Assembly (NCBI GenBank): GCA_964502175.1 | Contig: CAZCVE010000005.1 | Span: 62,001 to 126,000 of the forward strand | Source: JAFLCL01 sp964502175 | GTDB lineage: Bacteria; Myxococcota_A; Polyangia; Polyangiales; Sandaracinaceae | Reading direction: 5' to 3' | Length of the DNA stretch: 64,000 bases | Shown here: positions 58,094 to 64,000 of the stretch, in pieces | Layout: each line of letters opens with the position of its first letter | Position numbering within the stretch: position 1 is the first letter of the stretch | Made by a program: the position numbers and the translations under genes | The notes under the pieces: generated by a model | Told to the model about the DNA's origin: nothing | Databases searched by the model: none | The model's input: only the letters and a program-made list of their open reading frames with translations

Positions 58094-58785
58094 CACAGAG
58101 ATCCGCGCCGCACCGTACCGGACCTCGGCGCGGAGAGGCCAATGCGCGCCTCGATCCAAACGCCGGCCACATCAGCGGGAATCGACACGACCGCCCTTGC
58201 GGTACCCCTGAGGACTTCCGGTGCTAACGTTGACATGGGAACAGGCGGCAGAGCGCGCAGCGAAAGCGCCGTTCCATCTGGGACGCTCGGCGTGACGAAC
58301 GTCACGGTCACGATCCCTCCTCCCGGCGGAATCTCGGGCGGCAGAAACGTGATGTCGCTTACGCTGAGTCCAGAGAATGGTTCGACGGTTGCTGCCCATG
58401 AGCTCCGCGTCCCGAGGAGTTCAAGTTCGAGTTCGACCCGGCTGTCCGTCGCTGGCACGGGGATGCGAGTCTCTCCAGCGAGCCCGCCGCTCGGGCATCC
58501 CGTCGGGGCGATTGCTGGCGCGAGCAAGATCACGGTCCGAGATGCCGGACCTCCATCGCCGAGCTCACGCGGTGAAGTGACGGTCGCGCGCGCGGACGGG
58601 AGATCCGGCACGCACGCGCTCACGCGCACGCGCACGTTGCCGCGCGCATCTCGAGGGACATCGGCTCCATCCGCCACGGTGGCGTCGCCGGTGGTCTCCA
58701 GGAACTGCAGGGCTACTTGGGGCTCGAATGTTGGTTCGGAGCACCCCGTGAACAGACAGAGCAGGATCACAGTAGGCGCTCTCAC
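58093..58785 (-). CDS. Small lipoprotein
   Basis: A 230-residue product starting at GTG 58785 that overlaps the preceding stop (GTGA). The lipobox LLCLFTGCSE is at ~8-17. The mature part is Pro/Val/Thr-rich and beta-like (ELELELLGTRSSWAATVEPF; GIVTVTFVTPSVPDG). It sits between the 632-residue periplasmic protein and the astacin-like peptidase in a coupled three-gene operon. Function unknown. Confidence 0.65.
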   Translation of the reverse strand: MRAPTVILLCLFTGCSEPTFEPQVALQFLETTGDATVADGADVPRDARGNVRVRVSACVPDLPSARATVTSPRELGDGGPASRTVILLAPAIAPTGCPSGGLAGETRIPVPATDSRVELELELLGTRSSWAATVEPFSGLSVSDITFLPPEIPPGGGIVTVTFVTPSVPDGTALSLRALPPVPMSTLAPEVLRGTARAVVSIPADVAGVWIEARIGLSAPRSGTVRRGSL

Positions 58786-60680
58786 GTTCCCCCCAACGCG
58801 GTTGCGATGTCGTCGGCCGCGTCTCCGAACGCCGCGAGGTCCAGCGCGATGCCGAAACCGGCTCCGATGCCCAGCGAGTCCTCCAACTCAAGTGCGGGGG
58901 TTGGCGGCGTGGTTGCCGGAACCGACCGTGGCACCGCGATCACTCGCGGCTGACCTGCGTCGACATCCCGCTGCAGCACGGTCACCGAGACGCCGACCGT
59001 CACGTAGACGTGCGTCGTCATCTCGATCCCAATCCGGGCGAGGCCCTCGGTGAAACTACGTTTCCCGTCGCCGTCGAAGAGAACGACGCCTATTGCTGCG
59101 AGTCCCCGCGCGTCGCCCATGGGAAACGTGACGCCAAGAAGTGCCGAAAGTGTGAAGAGACGCCCGACCCGCACCTCGTCGTCGAGCATGAAGATCTGGT
59201 CAGGTCCAGCGAGGCCGCCAACGGCGGCGTAGCGCGGATGCGTGTATGCCAGTCCGGGCCGGTCGCCCGTGGCCTGAAACGGAAGCAATGCGAAGCCAGC
59301 CTCGAGCAGGGGAGCGAACTCGACGCCGCGCCTCGGAACGATCCTGAGCGTGCCGCGTGCGGATGCTTCACTGCACCCATTCCCTGTGCAGACGTCGATC
59401 TCTGTCACATGATCTACGGGAAAGTCGCGGACGACGAAGGCCCGCGCGCCGATGACTCCAAGCGGAGGCACTTCGTCATCGACCAGCTTCGGCCAGGTCT
59501 CCCTGCACGGGTCCCACGCGGCTCTCGGTCCGGGCTGGGGTGTGAAACGCGCAATCAGTCGTCCGAATCGGCCGAGGGCCGTGCCGAGCGACGTGCTGGT
59601 CGGTGCGCCGCGTCGTTGTCGGAAGAAGATCTGTCTCTCTGTCAGCGGCGTTTCAACGACAATGACTCCGCCAGCGCGGCTATCGCGCGCCGTCTCGACT
59701 GTCCTCACACCGTCGTCCCAGGTCATGAGATGGACAGGGTCGTCCGTCCACGGCATCTCTACGACGCTCGCGAGACGCGCGGCGCCCTCGGTCGCACGCA
59801 GCCAGCGAACGCGCGCCGCGGTCTCGCAGACAGAATCGGTGTCGCTGAGCGGCTGCGATTCGATCCACAGACGGATTTCCCCCAGGATTCGCAAGAGGTC
59901 GTCTCGCGGATGCGGGGAGGCACACGAGGCGTCAGGACTGCATTGCTCCCAGGCCGCGAGGCGACCGAGTGCGAGATCCGACTGTGCGCGAAGGCGAGTT
60001 ATGGCGGGGCACATGCGCCCGCGGAATGGTTCGTTGCTATCGCCGCCTGAGCAACCGAACCTAAGGTTCATCGCTTCGATTCCGTTGTGCAACTGCGCGC
60101 CCAGTTCGCTCGCGGCGGCGCGTTCGTTGTTCGTGACTGCAGTCGAGATGGCGCCCTCGGCCCACAGTAGCCGAAGGAACAGTGCTGCGAAGGCGTCTCC
60201 GGCTTCCGTTGTCTCCAACGCGGCTAGACGTGCGTCACGCGCTGCGCGGAATCGACGCTCCTCGTCCGCGTCGCGCGGCTCTCTGAATATGGAGACACGG
60301 ACCACAAGACGACCGCGAGCGCGGGGTTCATAGTTCGCCACCAGGACGTCGTCGTGATGTGCTTCCCCGCAACCGAGCGATTGCCCGCGACCGGCCACCG
60401 AAGCTGGGGAAACCTCGATGCGGACGATCGCATCTCCGGCGCCTCCAAGATCGAGTCTAAAGCGGAGGCGCCCGTCCGTCTCAACAGTCACGACCGTTGC
60501 CGACTCGTCGACTCCCGCGAGGCGCCCGTCGCCGTGGACGACCAGCGTCGGTGTGGTCGTTGCTTCGCGCCCGAGTTGTGCCTCGTCGTCGTCACACACC
60601 TGCCCACGATCCAAGGCCCGCCCGCGAGAGCACAGGAGCAGTATCGCCGCCACGATCGTCACCGCGAGTCCGCCGCGCAT
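58782..60680 (-). CDS. Hypothetical 632-residue secreted protein
   Basis: The start at MRGGLAVTIVAAILLLCSRG gives a signal peptide; the frame extends 186 bases upstream without coding character. The first ~400 residues are mixed with Cys pairs (RFGCSGGDSNEPFRGRMC). The last ~170 residues (FAPLLEAGFALLPF, RLFTLSALLGVTFPMGDARGLAAIGVVLF, HVYVTVGVSVTVLQ) look like outer-membrane beta strands. It heads the operon with a lipoprotein and an astacin-type enzyme. It diverges from the rightward lipoprotein gene over 184 bases. Confidence 0.65.
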   Translation of the reverse strand: MRGGLAVTIVAAILLLCSRGRALDRGQVCDDDEAQLGREATTTPTLVVHGDGRLAGVDESATVVTVETDGRLRFRLDLGGAGDAIVRIEVSPASVAGRGQSLGCGEAHHDDVLVANYEPRARGRLVVRVSIFREPRDADEERRFRAARDARLAALETTEAGDAFAALFLRLLWAEGAISTAVTNNERAAASELGAQLHNGIEAMNLRFGCSGGDSNEPFRGRMCPAITRLRAQSDLALGRLAAWEQCSPDASCASPHPRDDLLRILGEIRLWIESQPLSDTDSVCETAARVRWLRATEGAARLASVVEMPWTDDPVHLMTWDDGVRTVETARDSRAGGVIVVETPLTERQIFFRQRRGAPTSTSLGTALGRFGRLIARFTPQPGPRAAWDPCRETWPKLVDDEVPPLGVIGARAFVVRDFPVDHVTEIDVCTGNGCSEASARGTLRIVPRRGVEFAPLLEAGFALLPFQATGDRPGLAYTHPRYAAVGGLAGPDQIFMLDDEVRVGRLFTLSALLGVTFPMGDARGLAAIGVVLFDGDGKRSFTEGLARIGIEMTTHVYVTVGVSVTVLQRDVDAGQPRVIAVPRSVPATTPPTPALELEDSLGIGAGFGIALDLAAFGDAADDIATALGGT

Positions 60681-60864
60681 GCACGCCTTGTACGGCACGA
60701 GGCCGTCGCCCGGCAAGACCCCATGGCATGGCGGAAGCGACCGTCGGGCACTATTCCGGTGCCACCGGACGTTTTTCATGTGAACACAACGACGGCTTTC
60801 GTCACGTTTTTGCTGTCGCTCCGGGCCGAGTTGTGGATACTCGTGCGAGAAGCGAGGGGTACTC

Positions 60865-61341
60865 ATGAATCGTCCGATGTTCTCGTCGAGAGCGGCCAGC
60901 GCGGCGGCCGTGTGGATCTGTACGGCCCTATCGTCCTGCGGACCGGGCGCGCAGGGTCAGCACGGATACGGCGCTGCGCTCACCGAGGCCTGCGACGCCC
61001 GGCATTCTCAGACCGCCGACGTCGGAACAGGAGCCTTTCAGCTGCACGTGGAGGCGCGGGCGCCGTTCCGGGCGTGGGCGACTCGCGAAGACGACCGCCA
61101 GGTGGTCGTCTGCGCGGACACGATCGCGCAAGAGTCGAGCGGCATGCACTCGTTGATGGTCGCGTGCGAAATGGGAACTGCTGGCACGCTGCGGCTCCAC
61201 GTCCGGGCCATTGCTTGCAGAACGGAGGGCGAGAACTGTCTCGACTACTCGGGCACGCTCACGGACGGGCAGACCTCCGAGCAGATCGAGGGCTACATCC
61301 CACGCCCTGGCTGCGACGGGACATCGGGAGGTGCGCAGTGA
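60865..61341 (+). CDS. Small lipoprotein
   Basis: A 158-residue product with signal FSSRAASAAAVWICTALSSCGPG (lipobox LSSC). The mature region contains six more Cys (TEACDARH, VVCADT, VACEMGT, AIACRTEGENC, RPGCDG) and beta-like stretches. The stop overlaps the flavin-oxidase GTG (GTGA), so the two are co-translated. Role unknown. Confidence 0.65.
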   Translation: MNRPMFSSRAASAAAVWICTALSSCGPGAQGQHGYGAALTEACDARHSQTADVGTGAFQLHVEARAPFRAWATREDDRQVVVCADTIAQESSGMHSLMVACEMGTAGTLRLHVRAIACRTEGENCLDYSGTLTDGQTSEQIEGYIPRPGCDGTSGGAQ

Positions 61342-62915
61342 AGCTCGAAACCTTGGTCGCTCGCTTGGGCCTCGACATGTCGATCGGGGCGAGTTCTCGC
61401 GAGAACTATCACCGGAACCGTATCGAGCAAGATGGGTCGGCCCTCCGCTTCTCGTACGGCGCCGTGCTCCGGCTTCCCCCCGCGTCGTCGGTGAGCGACG
61501 TGTCCGTGAGCGCCTCGAACCTCGCCCAGGTCTGCGCTTGGGCGAAGACCAACAAGTGGACCGTTCGCGGGCTCGGCAGCGCGTGGTCCTTCTCGGACGC
61601 CATGGCTCCCGGACGGGTGCTGGCGGAGGACAGGGAGAGTATCCTCGTCGACACCAGCAACTTCAAGCTCCTCCAGCCGTCGCACAAGAAGCGAAATCTC
61701 TACTACGTCACCGGCGGTGCCAACATCCGCAACACGAACCTGGCGCTCGAGCGCCGGGATCTCTCCGTGAAAACCTCGGGCTCAAGCGATGGCCAGACGA
61801 TCGCTGGCGCCTTGGGTACCGGCGTCCACGGTTCAGCGTACCGCTTCGGTGCGCTTCACAATGCGGTCAAGGCATACCACCTCGCGATTCCTGGCTCGCA
61901 CATCCTCGTCGCACGGAACGATGCCGAGTGCCCCGAGGCGGTCCGTAGCGAGTTCCAGCAGATGTTCGACATCGCCGACGTCCGCGTGGACGAGGCTCTG
62001 TTCGACGCGCTCTCAGTGAGCTTCGGCAGCTTCGGAATCGTCGTCGGCGTCGTCATGGAGGTGGACCCGCTGTACGCGCTACGCGTCATTCGTCGGCCGT
62101 TTCCGGCCGCGAAGCTTCCTGCTCTCATCGAGAAAATGGTGGCGGACGGTGAGCTTGGGGATGTTGACGCCAAGCTCAAGCGCTTCCGAACCACCGACAT
62201 CCTTCATCACTGCCAGATCCTGTTCAATCTTTACGACAACCAAAACTACAAGGTTGTCGTGATGCATCAGCGCGCCGACCACAATCCCGCCGCCGTCTTC
62301 AAGTGGCCGGGCGTTTTCGATGCGCACGGTGTCGCTGTGATCAACGCCTTCTGGGGGGTGCTTGACCACGCCGACGCCCTCTTTCAGCCGCTCATCACAG
62401 GTCGCTTCAACGGTTTGCCGGACGTGGATGCATGGGGGTACCGCTCGGACATATTCGGCACGCCGGAACAGCCGCTGCCAGTCCACTCGTTCGCCGTGGG
62501 TGTTCCCATTGCGAACACCGTCGAGGCACTCGAGCTTGCGCACGCGGCGGTGGCGATCGAGAAGTTCCCGGGTGCGGGGGAGCTGCGATTCGTCAAGGGC
62601 TCGCCCGCGTACCTCGCAATCAACCGGTTCGCGCCCATCACCGCTGTCGTTGGATTCGATGGCGTCGACTCCAAGGACTCGTGGGAGTTCACGCGACTCT
62701 TCCTGCGCAAGATTCGCGAAGCGCGTATCCCGCATGCGTTTCACTGGGGGAAGATGACCCACCTCGACAAGAACGACGCGGCCGGCAACTACGAGATCCT
62801 GAAGACCATGTACGGAGGGTCTTTGGAACGATGGCGCACAGCCCGTGCGGACCTGCTGGGGAAGGCCGGCTCCGCGGTGTTCAACAACGCGTTCGTGAAG
62901 CGATTGGGAATCTAG
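61338..62915 (+). CDS. FAD-linked (VAO/PCMH-type) oxidase
   Basis: A 525-residue product from GTG 61338. The PCMH FAD domain is clear: WTVRGLGSAWSFSD (~70-83), ILVDTSNFK, LYYVTGGANIRNTNLALE, and SSDGQTIAGALGTGVHGSAYRFGALHNAV (~145-175), where the GTGVHG loop contacts FAD. The C-terminal half holds the cap domain and ends HAFHWGKMTHL. It resembles L-gulonolactone/alditol oxidases, although some residues (a possible covalent-FAD His) cannot be assigned by eye. Substrate unknown. Confidence 0.85.
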   Translation: MKLETLVARLGLDMSIGASSRENYHRNRIEQDGSALRFSYGAVLRLPPASSVSDVSVSASNLAQVCAWAKTNKWTVRGLGSAWSFSDAMAPGRVLAEDRESILVDTSNFKLLQPSHKKRNLYYVTGGANIRNTNLALERRDLSVKTSGSSDGQTIAGALGTGVHGSAYRFGALHNAVKAYHLAIPGSHILVARNDAECPEAVRSEFQQMFDIADVRVDEALFDALSVSFGSFGIVVGVVMEVDPLYALRVIRRPFPAAKLPALIEKMVADGELGDVDAKLKRFRTTDILHHCQILFNLYDNQNYKVVVMHQRADHNPAAVFKWPGVFDAHGVAVINAFWGVLDHADALFQPLITGRFNGLPDVDAWGYRSDIFGTPEQPLPVHSFAVGVPIANTVEALELAHAAVAIEKFPGAGELRFVKGSPAYLAINRFAPITAVVGFDGVDSKDSWEFTRLFLRKIREARIPHAFHWGKMTHLDKNDAAGNYEILKTMYGGSLERWRTARADLLGKAGSAVFNNAFVKRLGI

Positions 62916-62962
62916 ATGCGCCCGTTCGTCTAGGACGGGCTTGACGCGAGACTGGAGGAGAC

Positions 62963-63403
62963 GTGCCGTCAGGTGCAAGCGTTTTGAATGTAGGCTTTCT
63001 CGCGCTCTGGCTTGTCGGAACGCTGATTGTGGCCGTGGTCTGGCAAAGCCAAGGAGCCCAGCTTGAGAGCGCGAGCGCCGAAGTTCATGCTCTCGGCGCT
63101 GAGGGTGACACCACCGCCTGCACTCAAGCGAGGGACGATCTCTCCAGCTTTGGTATGTGGGCAGCCGTGCTCACGTTTCTCTGCAGCGTTCAGGGTGTTG
63201 CCGCACTGACTCCGCTCGTCTCCAGCGCAGATCCGAAGATAAGGGTGGTGTTGGCCGTTGTGATGGTGGGCATCGGAGCCGTGAACGCAGGCGTTGGGTA
63301 CCGGACGTCAGAGTTGTCGCAGCGCGTCGCCGAGCGGTGCCCGCGCGCAGGCGGCGGGACCACACCGGAGACTCCAAGCACACCCCCACCGCCGCGCCCC
63401 TAA
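62963..63403 (+). CDS. Small membrane protein with Pro-rich tail
   Basis: A 146-residue product starting at GTG. One N-terminal span (~9-27) and two more at ~65-83 and ~95-112; between them is SAEVHALGAEGDTTACTQARDDLSSFG. The end is Pro/Thr-rich. It lies 47 bases after the oxidase and 25 before the metallo-beta-lactamase-fold gene. No family recognised. Confidence 0.55.
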   Translation: MPSGASVLNVGFLALWLVGTLIVAVVWQSQGAQLESASAEVHALGAEGDTTACTQARDDLSSFGMWAAVLTFLCSVQGVAALTPLVSSADPKIRVVLAVVMVGIGAVNAGVGYRTSELSQRVAERCPRAGGGTTPETPSTPPPPRP

Positions 63404-63428
63404 ACGCGTGGGACGACACGGAGGTCAG

Positions 63429-64000
63429 ATGATGAGAATATTGGTACTCGTGAGCGGGTTCATTCTCGCCCTCGTTCTCCTGGGTTGCGGTGGTGCGACG
63501 CATGTCCGGACGGTGCCACGGGGAGAGCTGACCGACCCCGAATCGCTTGACGATCTCGGGGCGGGGCTCGTACTACCCTCCGACCAACCGCTACCGCCCG
63601 GACGAATGCGTGTTCACGTGATCAACGTGGGCCAGGGTGCCGCCACCCTTCTTGAGTTCGCGTGCGGTGCGGTGCTCGTTGACACCGGTGGAGAGTCCAG
63701 TGGCTCATTCGATGGCACGGTCGAGCTCGAGGCGTACCTCGACCACTTCTTCGATCGTCGTGCCGATCTCAGTCGGCATCTAGCCGCCGTCTACCTCACT
63801 CACCCACACATCGACCATACGCGCGGCGTGCGACGGATCATCGAGGGCTACTCGGTGGACAACTTGATTACGAACGGGCGACCGAATAACGCGAGCGGAA
63901 ATCCCTACTCGGGCGGACGCCAGCAGGCATGGGCCGAAGCTTGGGCGCTTCAGCGCGAGCAAGAACTTCAGGCGCAAGGGGTGGACGATCGGGTTGTGCT
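63429..64000 (+). CDS. ComEC/MBL-fold metallohydrolase lipoprotein, right-truncated
   Basis: The frame starts MMRILVLVSGFILALVLLGCGG (lipobox LLGCGG) and is open at the right edge, so only ~190 residues are seen. After INVGQGAATLLEFACGAVLVDTG, typical of ComEC-type MBL domains, comes YLTHPHIDHTRGV with the HxHxDH zinc motif (~120-130). Such domains hydrolyse phosphodiesters or related bonds; attached by lipid to the envelope, it would act outside the inner membrane. Function beyond fold unknown. Confidence 0.85.
   Translation, partial: MMRILVLVSGFILALVLLGCGGATHVRTVPRGELTDPESLDDLGAGLVLPSDQPLPPGRMRVHVINVGQGAATLLEFACGAVLVDTGGESSGSFDGTVELEAYLDHFFDRRADLSRHLAAVYLTHPHIDHTRGVRRIIEGYSVDNLITNGRPNNASGNPYSGGRQQAWAEAWALQREQELQAQGVDDRVV

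Noticed and set aside
60354..61337. Upstream extension of the flavin oxidase by about 330 codons
   Set aside because: That part is antisense or out of frame to two genes with signal peptides, and the GTG at 61338 is coupled to the lipoprotein stop.

Overview
The window is high-GC DNA with dense coding on both strands. Several traits suggest a member of the Myxococcota, perhaps Polyangia of the Sandaracinus type: many Cys-rich or FG-GAP lipoproteins with short signal peptides, caspase-like proteins, a MauG-type di-haem protein next to a LytS/LytTR pair, a sigma-54-type activator with GAFTGA, and astacin-type and HExxH secreted peptidases. The assignment rests on gene content only; no marker gene or rRNA is present.

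Layout. (1) 1-2.2 kb: the 3' end of an E1-like/JAB protein overlapping a patatin phospholipase gene, which resembles a ubiquitin-like-conjugation (CBASS/Bil-like) defence cassette cut by the left edge. (2) 2.4-8.7 kb: a leftward run of six genes (DCL/DUF3223, a 41-residue membrane peptide, a caspase-like protein, a Cys-rich mini-protein and two unknowns) diverging from a rightward TPR + SEC-C pair. A perfect 9-bp inverted repeat lies at the TPR gene start. (3) 8.7-13.1 kb: a LytTR/LytS two-component pair and a cytochrome c peroxidase-like lipoprotein, flanked by broken gene pieces. Two of these are degenerate copies of parts of region 2. (4) 13.2-24.5 kb: Cys-rich lipoprotein, a Cas2-fold mini-protein with a membrane partner, a tyrosine recombinase, then a stretch with visibly less extreme GC (pentapeptide membrane protein, AbiV-like HEPN protein, small membrane proteins, a ruined ISL3 transposase), ending in an integrase/excisionase pair. 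(5) 24.9-38.7 kb: an apparent integrative or plasmid-like element, with two RNase H-like-looking proteins, Replic_Relax protein, ParB with an upstream inverted repeat, paired Zn-ribbon proteins, TraG/VirD4-type ATPase, Rad52-like protein, Cas4-like nuclease, receiver-less sigma-54 activator, sigma factor and DUF932 protein. An internal cargo holds a methyltransferase, a PfkB kinase and a dCTP-deaminase-like membrane protein. (6) 39.2-44.0 kb: a three-gene operon with a 1072-residue LamG/membrane/transglutaminase-like protein, bracketed by 140-bp direct repeats of the DUF932 3' end. (7) 44.4-64 kb: envelope genes, including Cys-rich and FG-GAP lipoproteins, peptidases, a six-gene MacAB/LolCDE-like ABC export operon ending in a second caspase-like gene, an astacin-type peptidase operon, a VAO-type flavin oxidase, and a metallo-beta-lactamase-fold lipoprotein cut by the right edge.

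The strongest candidates for undescribed biology are the dCTP-deaminase-like/PfkB/methyltransferase cargo (30.8-33.4 kb), the repeat-flanked LamG/transglutaminase module (39.2-44.0 kb), the divergent DCL/caspase-like and TPR/SEC-C locus with its operator-like palindrome (3.0-8.7 kb), and the recurring pattern of gene-end fragments copied elsewhere in the same window.
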